This document shows positions 7,816 through 16,322 of a stretch of DNA of 64,000 nt, one piece after another. The stretch comes from CAVSIP01 sp963728075 (GTDB taxonomy: Bacteria; Actinomycetota; Actinomycetes; JAFAQI01; DASSKL01). Below the pieces are notes generated by a model, which was given only the letters and a program-made list of their open reading frames with translations, did no database searches and was not told where the DNA came from. Each line of letters opens with the position of its first letter. Position 1 is the stretch's first letter. The stretch is taken from the NCBI GenBank assembly GCA_963728075.1, contig CAVSIP010000008.1:124001-188000 (forward strand), given 5' to 3'. The translations under genes and the position numbers were made by a program.

Positions 7816-8643
7816 GTGCAGCTCGGCCTCGCGTACTTCCCGACGGACTACTCCGCCGACATCCGGGACGTGGCCCGGGCCGCGGAGGACGCCGGGTACG
7901 ACAGCCTCTTCGTCGCCGAGCACTCCCACATCCCGGTGAGCCGGCAGACGCCGTACCCGGGTGGCGGCGAGCTGCCGCGCCAGTACGAGCACACCCTCGA
8001 CCCGTTCGTCGCGCTGACCGCGGCGGCCTGCGTGACCGAGCGCCTCAAGGTCGGTACGGGTGTCTGCCTGGTCATGCAGCGCGACCCGATCCACACGGCC
8101 AAGGAGAGCGCGAGCCTGGACCTGCTGTCCGGGGGTCGGTTCCTGTTCGGCGTCGGCGGCGGGTGGAACCGCGAGGAGATGGCCGACCACGGCACCGACC
8201 CGCGGCAGCGCTGGGAGGTCCTGCGCGAGCGCATCGGCGCGATCAAGGTGTTGTGGACCCAGGAGGTGGCGGAGTTCCACGGCAGCCATGTCGAATTCGC
8301 CCCCACGCACCAGTGGCCGAAGCCCGTGCAGCGGCCGCACCCGCCTGTTCTCGTCGGCGGCAGCGGGTCCTCGGCGATCGAGCGGGTGCTCGACTACGGC
8401 GACGGCTGGATGCCGATCTCCGGCCGGGGGCAGGTCACCGACCGCATCGCCGAGCTGCAGCGCCGGGCGTCGGAGCAGGGCCGCGACGCGATCCCGGTGA
8501 CCATCTACGCCTGCCGCCCCGATGCCGACGTCGTCCGTCACTACGGCGAGAGCGGGGTCGACCGGTGCGTGTTCATGCTGCCGTCCCGCCCGGCGGAGGA
8601 CGTGCTGCCGCTCGTGCGCGAGTGGGCCGCCCTGGGCGGCTGA
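7816..8643 (+). CDS. LLM-class F420-dependent oxidoreductase
   Basis: 275 residues from a GTG at 7816, chosen because AGGAGGG (7803-7809) sits six bases upstream; an ATG at 7765 would add 17 unconserved residues. Barrel segments VQLGLAYFPTDYSADI, DAGYDSLFVAEHSHIPVSR, RLKVGTGVCLVMQRDP and GGRFLFGVGGGWNREEM match the TIGR03619-like F420-dependent luciferase-like family. PPVLVGGSGSSAIERVL is the cofactor phosphate loop. Substrate unknown. Divergent from the dehalogenase remnant. Confidence 0.88.
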   Translation: MQLGLAYFPTDYSADIRDVARAAEDAGYDSLFVAEHSHIPVSRQTPYPGGGELPRQYEHTLDPFVALTAAACVTERLKVGTGVCLVMQRDPIHTAKESASLDLLSGGRFLFGVGGGWNREEMADHGTDPRQRWEVLRERIGAIKVLWTQEVAEFHGSHVEFAPTHQWPKPVQRPHPPVLVGGSGSSAIERVLDYGDGWMPISGRGQVTDRIAELQRRASEQGRDAIPVTIYACRPDADVVRHYGESGVDRCVFMLPSRPAEDVLPLVREWAALGG

Positions 8644-8649
8644 GCATCG

Positions 8650-10863
8650 TCAGCGCGAGCTGCGGTCCGCGTGGCCCTCACCGGTCTTGGTAACGGCGAC
8701 CTCGGGCAGCACCACCACGACGACCGTCGCATCGAAGACGTGCTCGAGCACGTGCTCGACCGTGTGCCCGAGGAACGGGCGGCCGCCGACGCGGCGCACG
8801 GTCGCCCCGACGACGACGACGTCCGCACCGCTGTCGCGGACGGCCTCCGCGACCTCCTCGCCCGCGAACGAGCCTCGGCGCAGCTCGGTCACCGCCGCGA
8901 CGCCGTGCTCCTCCGCGACCGCCTGGGCGTCGACGAGGACGGCGGTCACCGCACCCTCCGCCGCCGATCCCGCCGATCCCGCCGATCCCGCCGGTGGCGC
9001 CACGCGCGCGCGAAGGAGCCGGCCGCGCTGCGGGCGGGTCTCCGGGCGGGTCAGCACGTGCAGCAGGCGCACGTCGGCGCCGGTCTGCAGGCTGATGCTG
9101 TGCGCCACCTCCTGCCCGGCCCGCGACGCGGCCGACCCGGCGACGGGCACGAGGATGTTGCGGAAGTGGCGCGGGATCGGCAGCCCCGCCCCCGACTCCA
9201 CCCGGCCGCGCCGAACGACCAGCATCGGGATCGGGCTGTAGTTCAGCAGCTCCTCGATCACCTGGGGGAGCAGGCGCTCGTGGGAGGGCTGCTCGACGGC
9301 GCCGACGGCCATGACCCCGTAGCCGAGGTTGGCCTCCTCGAGGATCTCCTCCAGGACGTGGCCCTCCGTGACGTGCTGGTGGCGGACCGGCCGTCCCGAC
9401 GGCAGCTCCAGGATGGGCGACACGTCCGGCTCGTCGCCGGCCTCCGTACCGATGCTGAGCACGGTCAGCTCCGACGACTCCGGCCAGGCGCAGTCGAGCA
9501 CCTGTGCGGCCGTGAAGGAGTTGAGGCTGCCGCGGCTCGGCAACAGCAGGCGCTGGCCGCGTACGACGACGTTCGCCTCGAGCCGTTCCTCGCGCTCCAG
9601 CCGTTCCTGCTCCTCCTCCGACCCGCGCCAGCCCTTCACCGTCGCGCGCAGCAGCGGCGGCACGCCGACGGAGGTGACGATCGCCACGAGGACGACGACC
9701 GTGAACGCTGCGGTGTCGAACACACCGAACGCGAGCGCGGCAGAGCTGATGATGACCTGCATCGCGCCGCGGCCGTTCAGCGCGATACCGAGCGCGCTCG
9801 CCTCGCGAAACGTCAGCCGGGCGGCGACCGCGCCCAGCGCGGACCCGGCGTACTTCGCCACCGCGGAGACCACGAGGAGCGCCACGAAGGACCACGCCAC
9901 CGCCGCGTCGCCGAGCGTCGTGAGGTCCACCTGCAGGCCGGCGGTGGCGAAGTACAGCGGCGCGAACACCGCGGTCGTCGTGTCTTCCAGGACCTCCATC
10001 GACTGCGACTGCTGGAACCGTGAGCGTCCGAGGACCACGCCCGCGAGGAAGGCCCCGAAGGCCGCGTCGATGCCCAGCGCCTGCGCCGCGGCCGCGACGG
10101 CGAACGTCGCCGTGAACGACACGGCCAGCGAGCCGGCGACGTTCGGGCCCTGCTTGCGGACCACCCGCAGCATCCCGTCCACAGCGGGCTGCCCGATCCA
10201 GGCCAGCACGGCCACCAGGCCGACGAGACCGGCGAACGGCAGGACCAGCCGGCCCAGGCCGGAGCCCTCACCCGCCAAGGCCGCACCGACCGCCAGCGCC
10301 AGGAAGCCGTACGCATCGTTGGCAGTGGCGGCTGCCACGCCCAGCTGGGCGAAGTTGCGCCGCTCCATGCCCAGCTCGCTGACGATGCGCGCGACCACCG
10401 GCAGCGAGGAGACGGACAGCCCGGCCGCGAGCAGCACCGCGAAGGAGGTACGGCGGGCGCCCTCTCCGACCAGCGCGTCGGGGACGAGGTAGCCGGCCGC
10501 CAGGCCGACGGCCAGGGGCAGCACGATGCTCCCCGCGCTGACGGCTGCCGCCGCGGTCCCCAGCGACCGGATGAGCGGCAGGTCCGCCTCCGCGCCCAGC
10601 ACGATCAGCAGGATGAGCAGGCTCACCGAGGCGATCGCGAACAGCAGGCGGGGCTCGTCCCCATCGGCGGGCAGGAACCAGTGGAACCCGGCCGGCCACA
10701 CCTGCCCGAAGACCGAAGGGCCGAGCAGCAGCCCCGCCAGCAGCGAGCCGACGACCGGCGGCTGGTCGAGCCGCTGAGCCACCCGGCCCAGCATCCGCGC
10801 CGCGATGAGCAGCACGGCGAGCTGGGTCCACAGCACGAGTGCGTCGTGGCCCTCGAGAGTCAT
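8650..10863 (-). CDS. cation:proton antiporter (CPA2) with C-terminal universal-stress domains
   Basis: 737 residues. Residues 1-400 hold about 12 transmembrane helices of the KefB/NhaA-like fold, with LGAEADLPLIRS and the unwound-helix regions ATANDAYGFLALAV (Asp-containing) and ALGIDAAFGAFLAGVVLGRS. The cytosolic C-terminal part (about 450-737) contains two USP-like halves, the second ending VVVVGATVRRVGGRPFLGHT, the nucleotide-binding GX2GX9G(S/T)-like region. Exchange of Na+ or K+ for H+ across the plasma membrane, gated by a nucleotide, is the expected role. ATG 10863 is used; a GTG three codons upstream is possible. Confidence 0.88.
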   Translation of the reverse strand: MTLEGHDALVLWTQLAVLLIAARMLGRVAQRLDQPPVVGSLLAGLLLGPSVFGQVWPAGFHWFLPADGDEPRLLFAIASVSLLILLIVLGAEADLPLIRSLGTAAAAVSAGSIVLPLAVGLAAGYLVPDALVGEGARRTSFAVLLAAGLSVSSLPVVARIVSELGMERRNFAQLGVAAATANDAYGFLALAVGAALAGEGSGLGRLVLPFAGLVGLVAVLAWIGQPAVDGMLRVVRKQGPNVAGSLAVSFTATFAVAAAAQALGIDAAFGAFLAGVVLGRSRFQQSQSMEVLEDTTTAVFAPLYFATAGLQVDLTTLGDAAVAWSFVALLVVSAVAKYAGSALGAVAARLTFREASALGIALNGRGAMQVIISSAALAFGVFDTAAFTVVVLVAIVTSVGVPPLLRATVKGWRGSEEEQERLEREERLEANVVVRGQRLLLPSRGSLNSFTAAQVLDCAWPESSELTVLSIGTEAGDEPDVSPILELPSGRPVRHQHVTEGHVLEEILEEANLGYGVMAVGAVEQPSHERLLPQVIEELLNYSPIPMLVVRRGRVESGAGLPIPRHFRNILVPVAGSAASRAGQEVAHSISLQTGADVRLLHVLTRPETRPQRGRLLRARVAPPAGSAGSAGSAAEGAVTAVLVDAQAVAEEHGVAAVTELRRGSFAGEEVAEAVRDSGADVVVVGATVRRVGGRPFLGHTVEHVLEHVFDATVVVVVLPEVAVTKTGEGHADRSSR
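8961..8993. repeat. nine-base tandem repeat within the antiporter gene
   Basis: The unit CCGATCCCG (equivalently GATCCCGCC) is repeated about three and a half times. It encodes an Ala-Gly-Ser repeat (AGSAGSAGS) in the linker between the USP halves, so length changes would keep the frame. Confidence 0.7.
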
Positions 10864-10948
10864 CTGCGGCACGACGCACCCCCGAGAGAGCGCACGAGCG
10901 CACCGTCTCCCGCGTGGCGGGTCTCCAAACCGGGGGTACGAGCGAGAC

Positions 10949-12616
10949 GTGTCACGTGCCACCCCGCGGTTGCTGCTCGGTCCGATCCTGCGTCACGTCG
11001 GCGAGACGCACGCCACGATATGGGTCGAGACCGACCGGCCGTGCGAGGTCGGCGTCCTCGGGTCCGCGTCGCGCACGTTCACGGTCGCCGGGCACCACTA
11101 CGCACTCGTGGTGGTCAGCGGGCTCGCCCGTGGCAGCGCGACGCCGTACGAGGTGTCCCTCGACGGGCAGCGGGTGTGGCCGGAGGCGGGCTCGCCGTAC
11201 CCGGCCAGCGTCGTGCGCACGCTGGCCGGCGGCCGGCCGCTGCGGATCGCCTGGGGGTCCTGCCGGGCCACCTCGCCGCACCACCCGCCGTACACCTGGG
11301 CACGCAACCGGCACCCCGCCGGCCGCGAGACCGACGCGCTGTGGGCGTTCGCCGAGCAGCTGTGGCGGGGCCGGCGCTCGGACCTGCCCGACCTGCTCCT
11401 GATGGCGGGCGACCAGGTGTACGCGGACGAGAACGTCTCGCCGGGGACGGTCGAGTTCATCCGGTCCCGGCGGGACGTGACGCGGCCGCCAGGGGAGGAG
11501 GTCGCAGACTTCGCGGAGTACTGCACCCTGTACGCCGAGGCGTGGGGCGAGCCGACGATCCGCTGGCTGCTCTCCACCGTGCCCAGCGTCATGATCTTCG
11601 ACGACCACGACGTCAACGACGACTGGAACACCTCGGCCGCGTGGCGCGCCCGCATGGCGACCCTGCCTTGGTGGCCGGGCCGGCTCCAGAGCGCGCTGAT
11701 GAGCTACTGGATCTACCAGCACCTCGGCAACCTCGCCCCGGCCGAGCTGGAGCGGGACGAGATCTACGCGCGGCTTCGCCGCCTGGGCCCGGGGGAGGAC
11801 GGCGAGGCGGTGCTGCGCGCGTTCGCCGAGCGGGCAGAGGTGGAAGCGGACGGGCGCAAGCACGCCCGCTGGAGCGTCGAGCGCCATCTCGGTGGCACCC
11901 GCATGGTCGTCATCGACTCGCGTGCGGGCCGCATCGTCGAGGGCGACCACCGGGACATGCTGGACGAGGACGAGTGGCGCTGGGTCGACGAGCGGCTGAC
12001 CGGGGACCTGGACCACCTGCTCGTCGTCACCTCGCTGCCCTACCTGCTGCCGCCGGCCCTGCACCACCTGGAGGCCTGGAACGAGGCGGTGTGCCACGGG
12101 GCGTGGGGTCGCCGATGGGCGCGGCGTGGGGAGCGCATCCGGCAGGACCTCGACCTGGAGCACTGGGCGGCGTTCGAGGGGTCCTTCCACCGGCTGGCGG
12201 GTGCGCTGCGGGAGGTGGCGGAGGGCCGCCGTGGGCGGCCGCCGGCCACGATCACGCTGCTGTCGGGGGACGTGCACTTCTCCTACGTCGCCCGGGCCGC
12301 GGTCGGTGAGCACGGCGGGGTGGCCGTGCACCAGGTCGTCTGCTCGCCGCTGCGCAACGCCCTGCCCACCTGGCTGCGCCGGGCCGCCCCCTTGGCGCGG
12401 TTCCGGCCGCTCGCCGCGCTCGTCCGCGGCCTGGCCGCGACGGCGCGCGCAGCCCGCCCGCCGGTGCGCTGGCGGATCGTCGACGGTCCGTGGTTCGACA
12501 ACAGCCTGTGCTCCGTGCGGATCGACGGCCGCGAGCTGCGGGTCGCCTTCGACGTCGCCCCGCCCGGGGACGGGCAGCCGGTCCTGGACCGCCGCCTGGA
12601 CCGCCGCCTGTCCTGA
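10949..12616 (+). CDS. PhoD-like metallophosphatase / alkaline phosphatase D family
   Basis: 555 residues from GTG 10949. The N-terminal beta domain (about 1-105) precedes a metallophosphatase domain with LLMAGDQVYADEN, VMIFDDHDVNDDWN and LLSGDVHFSYVARA, the Asp/His/Asn ligands of the PhoD family. There is no signal peptide, so unlike Bacillus PhoD it would act in the cytoplasm, a feature of many actinobacterial homologues. Substrate unknown (phosphoester). Divergent from the antiporter gene with an 85-bp gap. Confidence 0.87.
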   Translation: MSRATPRLLLGPILRHVGETHATIWVETDRPCEVGVLGSASRTFTVAGHHYALVVVSGLARGSATPYEVSLDGQRVWPEAGSPYPASVVRTLAGGRPLRIAWGSCRATSPHHPPYTWARNRHPAGRETDALWAFAEQLWRGRRSDLPDLLLMAGDQVYADENVSPGTVEFIRSRRDVTRPPGEEVADFAEYCTLYAEAWGEPTIRWLLSTVPSVMIFDDHDVNDDWNTSAAWRARMATLPWWPGRLQSALMSYWIYQHLGNLAPAELERDEIYARLRRLGPGEDGEAVLRAFAERAEVEADGRKHARWSVERHLGGTRMVVIDSRAGRIVEGDHRDMLDEDEWRWVDERLTGDLDHLLVVTSLPYLLPPALHHLEAWNEAVCHGAWGRRWARRGERIRQDLDLEHWAAFEGSFHRLAGALREVAEGRRGRPPATITLLSGDVHFSYVARAAVGEHGGVAVHQVVCSPLRNALPTWLRRAAPLARFRPLAALVRGLAATARAARPPVRWRIVDGPWFDNSLCSVRIDGRELRVAFDVAPPGDGQPVLDRRLDRRLS

Positions 12617-12652
12617 CCCCGGACCCCGCCCGCCGCCCGCTCGCCGGCGCCG

Positions 12653-14116
12653 CTACAGGTCCACCGCCACGTACTTCGTCGACAGGTACTCCTCGATGCC
12701 CTCGGCGCCGCCCTCCCGGCCGAACCCGGAGTGCTTCACGCCACCGAAGGGGGCTGCGGGGTTGGAGACCATGCCACGGTTGAGGCCGACCATGCCCGCC
12801 TGGATCCGTTCGGTGACGCGCAGCGCGCGCCGCAGGTCCTCGGTGAACACGTACGCGACCAGTCCGTACTCGGTGCCGTTGGCCTGGTCGAGCGCCTCGT
12901 CCTCGTCGTCGAAGGCGTACACCGGCGCGACCGGGCCGAAGATCTCCTCCCGGTACATGTCCGCCCCGCGGTCCAGGCCCGCCAGCACGGTCGGCGGGTA
13001 GAAGGAGCCGGGACCGTCCGGCGTCTCGCCGCCGGCGAGTACGCGCGCTCCCTTGCCGACGGCGTCCTCGACCAGCGACACGACCTTCTGCCGCTGCTCG
13101 CCGTCGACGAGCGGCCCGACCTCGATCCCGTCGTCGGTACCTCGCCCGACCTGCATGGCCGCCATCCGCTCGGCGAGCCGCGCGGCGAACTCGTCCGCGA
13201 CCGAGCGGTGCACGTGGTAGCGGTTGGCGGCCACGCAGGACTCGCCCATGTTGCGCATCTTCGCGACGACCGCGTGCTCCACTGCCGCGTCCAGGTCGGC
13301 GTCGTCGAAGACGAGGAACGGCGCGTTCCCGCCGAGCTCCATCGACACGCGCAGCAGGTTGTCCGACGCCTGGCGCATGAGTGCCCGGCCCACCGGAGTG
13401 GAGCCGGTGAAGGACATCTTGCGCAGCCGTGGGTCGCTCATCAGCGGCTCGGACACCCGCCGGGCCGACGAGCTCGTCACCAGGTTCAGCACCCCGTCGG
13501 GCAGGCCGGCGTCGGACATGACCTGCGCCAGCGCGAGCATCGACAGCGGCGTCAGCTGCGCCGGCTTCACCACCATCGTGCACCCCGCCGCGACCGCGGG
13601 CCCGATCTTGCGGGTGCCCATGGCGAGCGGGAAGTTCCACGGGGTGATGAGCAGGCACGGACCGACCGGCTGCTTCATGGTCAGCAGCCGGCCGTCCCCG
13701 CTCGGGTTCGTCGACCAGCGCCCGTCGATGCGTACGGCCTGCTCGGAGAACCAGCGGAAGAACTCCGCGGCATACGCGATCTCCGCCCGCGACTGGTCCA
13801 GCGGCTTGCCCATCTCCAGCGTCATGAGCAGCGCCAGGTCGTCGGCTCGCTCATGGAGCAGCTCGAACGCGCGGCGCAGGACCTCGCCGCGTTCCCGCGG
13901 CGCGGTGGCCGCCCAGTCGTCCTGTACGGCGCAGGCCGCGTCCAGGGCCGCGCGGGCGTCCCCCTCGTCGGCGTCGGCGACCCGGCACAGCTGGTTGCCC
14001 GTCGCGGGGTCGTCCACGCCGAGCTCGCCCGCGCGTCCCGGACGCCAGCCGCCACCGATGAACAGCTGCTTCGGTACGGCCGCGACGACCGCTTGCTCCC
14101 TGCTCTGCTCACTCAT
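12653..14116 (-). CDS. NAD(P)+-dependent aldehyde dehydrogenase (succinate-semialdehyde dehydrogenase type)
   Basis: 487 residues, normal family length. Cofactor and catalytic motifs: LLITPWNFPLAMGTRKI with the binding Asn, FTGSTPVGRALM, general base in MELGGNAPFLVFDDAD, and catalytic Cys294 in NMGESCVAANRYHV. FGREGGAEGIEEYLSTKYV is the C-terminal oligomerisation end. The pattern NFPLAM and KPAQLTP places it with GabD-like enzymes, though the substrate is not certain. ATG 14116 is preceded at 6 nt by CATGCT, perhaps a leaderless promoter. Convergent with the PhoD-like gene. Confidence 0.9.
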   Translation of the reverse strand: MSEQSREQAVVAAVPKQLFIGGGWRPGRAGELGVDDPATGNQLCRVADADEGDARAALDAACAVQDDWAATAPRERGEVLRRAFELLHERADDLALLMTLEMGKPLDQSRAEIAYAAEFFRWFSEQAVRIDGRWSTNPSGDGRLLTMKQPVGPCLLITPWNFPLAMGTRKIGPAVAAGCTMVVKPAQLTPLSMLALAQVMSDAGLPDGVLNLVTSSSARRVSEPLMSDPRLRKMSFTGSTPVGRALMRQASDNLLRVSMELGGNAPFLVFDDADLDAAVEHAVVAKMRNMGESCVAANRYHVHRSVADEFAARLAERMAAMQVGRGTDDGIEVGPLVDGEQRQKVVSLVEDAVGKGARVLAGGETPDGPGSFYPPTVLAGLDRGADMYREEIFGPVAPVYAFDDEDEALDQANGTEYGLVAYVFTEDLRRALRVTERIQAGMVGLNRGMVSNPAAPFGGVKHSGFGREGGAEGIEEYLSTKYVAVDL

Positions 14117-14171
14117 GTCGCGAGCATGCCCCTGCCGTTTGCGATTCAACGTGCTCGGGGACCTCACCGAC

Positions 14172-14711
14172 ATGGCGGAGGACGTCCTGGAGCTGCTGGC
14201 CCGCGAGCACCGTGAGGTGTCACGGCTCATCGTCGAGTACGAGCAGAACGCCGCGTTCGAGCGGGCGCGCGAGATCGTGGAGCGGCTCATCGAGCTGCTG
14301 GTCCGTCACGGGGTGGCGGAGGAGCAGGTGGTCTACCCGGTGGCGCAGCGCGTCCTGGAGCAGGAAATGGTCGACCTCATGGTCGGCGAGCACCGGCACG
14401 CCGAGGCGGTCATGCGCTGCCTGGAGGGCGCCGGCCCGGATCTCAACGTCTTCCACACGATGACCAGGCGGCTCATCAACGACGTGCGGCAGCACGTGTG
14501 GGAGGAGGAGAACCGCGTGTTCCCAGCCTTGCGCGCAGGGCTGCCGCTGGACGAGCGGCGCCGGCTGGGCGGGCAGTACGAGGCAGCCTGGCGGGCGGCG
14601 CCGGTGCGCCCCCATCCCGAGCGACCGCACGGGGCCGCGGCGAACCGTGCTGTCGGGCCCGCACTCGCCGTGGTCGACCGCGTACGCAACCGTCTCGGCA
14701 GCAGCGGATAG
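14172..14711 (+). CDS. hemerythrin HHE cation-binding domain protein
   Basis: 179 residues. Two four-helix-bundle HHE repeats are readable from the His and Glu pattern: REHREVSRLIVEYEQ, HGVAEEQVVYP, EHRHAEAVMRCLE and RQHVWEEENRVFPALR. Such proteins bind a di-iron centre and sense or store O2, NO or iron in the cytoplasm. The C-terminal 45 residues are Pro/Arg/Ala-rich and probably disordered. ATG 14172 is chosen as it begins the first helix; no strong ribosome site is visible. Followed 82 bp later by a CBS-domain gene. Confidence 0.87.
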   Translation: MAEDVLELLAREHREVSRLIVEYEQNAAFERAREIVERLIELLVRHGVAEEQVVYPVAQRVLEQEMVDLMVGEHRHAEAVMRCLEGAGPDLNVFHTMTRRLINDVRQHVWEEENRVFPALRAGLPLDERRRLGGQYEAAWRAAPVRPHPERPHGAAANRAVGPALAVVDRVRNRLGSSG

Positions 14712-14793
14712 GTCGTCCTCACCGCTCTCGACCGGTTTCCCGACCTGGCGCCGGGAAGGCTCGCAGACGAGCGACGAGAGAGGAGAAGACGAC

Positions 14794-15213
14794 ATGGCGA
14801 CAGCCGTACGTGACGTCATGACCACCGACCCCGTCACCATCGAGGCGAGCGAGCCGATCGCCGAGGTTGCCCGTCGCATGCGCACGGCCGACACCGGTGC
14901 GATCGTCGTCCTGCGCGACGGCAGCGTTGCCGGCATCGCGACCGACCGCGACATCGCGATCCGTGCGGTCGCGGAGGGTCGCGACGTGAACACCACGCCG
15001 GTCGGCGACATCTGCAGCGGCGACCTCGAGGCCGTGGGCCCGGACGCCCGGGTGGAGCAGGTCGTGCAGACCATGCGCTCGCGGGCGGTCCGGCGGATGC
15101 CCGTCGTCGAGGACGGCAGGACCGTGGGCATCGTGAGCCTCGGCGACCTGGCGATGGAGCGCGACCAGCAGTCGGCCCTCGCCGACATCAGCGCCGCGCC
15201 CGGAAACAGCTGA
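14794..15213 (+). CDS. CBS-domain-pair protein
   Basis: 139 residues consisting of two CBS motifs: residues 5-60 (VRDVMTTDPVTIEASEPIAE ... IVVLRDGSVAGIATDRDI) and 70-125 (VGDICSGDLEAV ... RRMPVVEDGRTVGIVSLGDL). Stand-alone pairs bind adenosyl ligands such as AMP or ATP and act as energy sensors. AGAGGAGA upstream of the ATG is a strong ribosome site. Homologues in actinobacteria are often stress or hypoxia induced, which would fit the hemerythrin neighbour, but nothing in the sequence proves it. Confidence 0.9.
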   Translation: MATAVRDVMTTDPVTIEASEPIAEVARRMRTADTGAIVVLRDGSVAGIATDRDIAIRAVAEGRDVNTTPVGDICSGDLEAVGPDARVEQVVQTMRSRAVRRMPVVEDGRTVGIVSLGDLAMERDQQSALADISAAPGNS

Positions 15214-15230
15214 GCCGGCCACGCGCGTAC

Positions 15231-15266
15231 TGGCGCCCGGTCACCCGGAGGGGTGGCCGGGCGTCA
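15231..15266. terminator. bidirectional hairpin terminator
   Basis: A 16-base stem (15231-15246 with 15251-15266, two G-U type mismatches) around a GGAG loop lies between the convergent CBS and NUDIX genes and overlaps the NUDIX stop codon. Confidence 0.6.
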
Positions 15267-15767
15267 GCCTTGCTGCAGCCAGGCGTCGACCGCCGTACGG
15301 GTGCTCTGGAACGCCAGGTGCGGCACGTCCTCGCGCCGGAAGAACCGGGCGTCGTCCGCGTCGTCACCGGCGACCGGCTCGCCACGCCGCCACTCACCGC
15401 GGTAGAGCACGAACATCGTGGCGCCCCGGGGGTGCCCCGGAAAGACGTCCACGAGGTCCGTGACCCGCACCTCGACGCCGGTCTCCTCGTGGACCTCCAG
15501 CGCGGCCTTCTCCCGGGGGTCCTCACCGGCGTCGAGGTAGCCGCCGGGGATCGCCCACCGCCCGCGCTCCGGGTCCACCGCCCGTCGCACCAGCAGCAGG
15601 CGGTCGTCACGGATGACCAGCACGCCGACGCCGACCTTCGGGTCGGTGAAGTGGATGTGCCCGCAGGCGCCGCAGGTGCGCCGGGGTCGGCCCGAGACCT
15701 CGCGGGTGCGCATGGCTCCACCGCAGCTCACGCAGAAGCGGACGTCGTCCGGCGCCGTGCCGGTCAC
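15264..15767 (-). CDS. NUDIX hydrolase with N-terminal zinc ribbon
   Basis: 167 residues. Residues 11-40 form a zinc ribbon (CVSCGG ... CGACGHIHFTDP), followed by a NUDIX domain with box GGYLDAGEDPREKAALEVHE, in which the usual Arg before the glutamates is Leu. The layout resembles NudC/ADP-ribose-type or YfcD-like pyrophosphatases that cleave nucleoside diphosphates linked to another group; the substrate is unknown. The GTG start follows TAGCGT by six bases, indicating a leaderless mRNA. Divergent from the molybdenum hydroxylase operon. Confidence 0.88.
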   Translation of the reverse strand: MTGTAPDDVRFCVSCGGAMRTREVSGRPRRTCGACGHIHFTDPKVGVGVLVIRDDRLLLVRRAVDPERGRWAIPGGYLDAGEDPREKAALEVHEETGVEVRVTDLVDVFPGHPRGATMFVLYRGEWRRGEPVAGDDADDARFFRREDVPHLAFQSTRTAVDAWLQQG

Positions 15768-15773
15768 ACCAGG

Positions 15774-15779
15774 ACGCTA
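15774..15779 (-). promoter_or_regulatory. -10 element of a leaderless promoter (NUDIX gene)
   Basis: TAGCGT, then CCTGGT, then the GTG start at 15767. This is the actinobacterial TANNNT box with the transcript start expected at the start codon. Confidence 0.5.
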
Positions 15780-15792
15780 GCAATGTCAACCC

Positions 15793-15822
15793 TTACGAAC
15801 TGCCCTGCTTCGGTCGTAGGTT
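15793..15822 (+). promoter_or_regulatory. candidate promoter of the molybdenum hydroxylase operon
   Basis: TTACGA (15793-15798), an 18-base spacer and TAGGTT (15817-15822) precede the first gene, which has its own ribosome site GGAGGAGGG just before the ATG. The -35 match is weak. Confidence 0.35.
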
Positions 15823-15848
15823 GCGGATACCGAGTCGGAGGAGGGTCC

Positions 15849-16322
15849 ATGACGCGAGTCCGGATGACGGTGGACGGAGTGACGTACGAGGACGACGTCG
15901 AACCCCGCCTGCTGCTCGTGCACTACCTGCGCGACCGGTTGGGACGCACCGGTACGCCGATCGGCTGCGACACCTCGAACTGTGGTGCCTGCACGGTCCA
16001 CCTCGACGGGCGGGCGGTGAAGAGCTGCACGGTGCTCGCCGTGCAGGCCGCGGGTGTGGAGGTGACGACCATCCAGGGCCTCGCCGCTGACGGCGAGTGG
16101 CACCCGCTGCAGAAGGCGTTCCGCGACCAGCACGCCCTGCAGTGCGGCTACTGCACCCCGGGGATGATCATGGCTGCGGTCGACCTGCTGCAGGACAACC
16201 CCTCGCCCACGGATGCGGAGATCCGCGAGGGGCTCGAGGGCAACCTGTGCCGCTGCACCGGCTACCAGAACATCGTCCGCGCCGTCCGCCAGGCCGCCGA
16301 CGAGATGGGAGCCAAGGCATGA
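15849..16322 (+). CDS. molybdenum hydroxylase small subunit, two [2Fe-2S] clusters (CoxS-like)
   Basis: 157 residues. Plant-ferredoxin-type cluster ligands C40, C45, C48 and C60 (IGCDTSNCGACTV) and the helical second cluster C99, C102, C134 and C136 (CGYCTPGM, CRCTGYQN). This is the electron-transfer subunit of xanthine dehydrogenase/CO dehydrogenase-type enzymes, passing electrons from the molybdenum site to FAD. A strong ribosome site (GGAGGAGGG) and ATG give a firm start. It heads the operon and its stop overlaps the ATG of the large subunit gene (ATGA). Confidence 0.95.
   Translation: MTRVRMTVDGVTYEDDVEPRLLLVHYLRDRLGRTGTPIGCDTSNCGACTVHLDGRAVKSCTVLAVQAAGVEVTTIQGLAADGEWHPLQKAFRDQHALQCGYCTPGMIMAAVDLLQDNPSPTDAEIREGLEGNLCRCTGYQNIVRAVRQAADEMGAKA

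Noticed and set aside
8961..8993. A possible CRISPR or minisatellite array
   Set aside because: It is a short, in-frame, contiguous nine-base repeat inside a coding region, without spacers.
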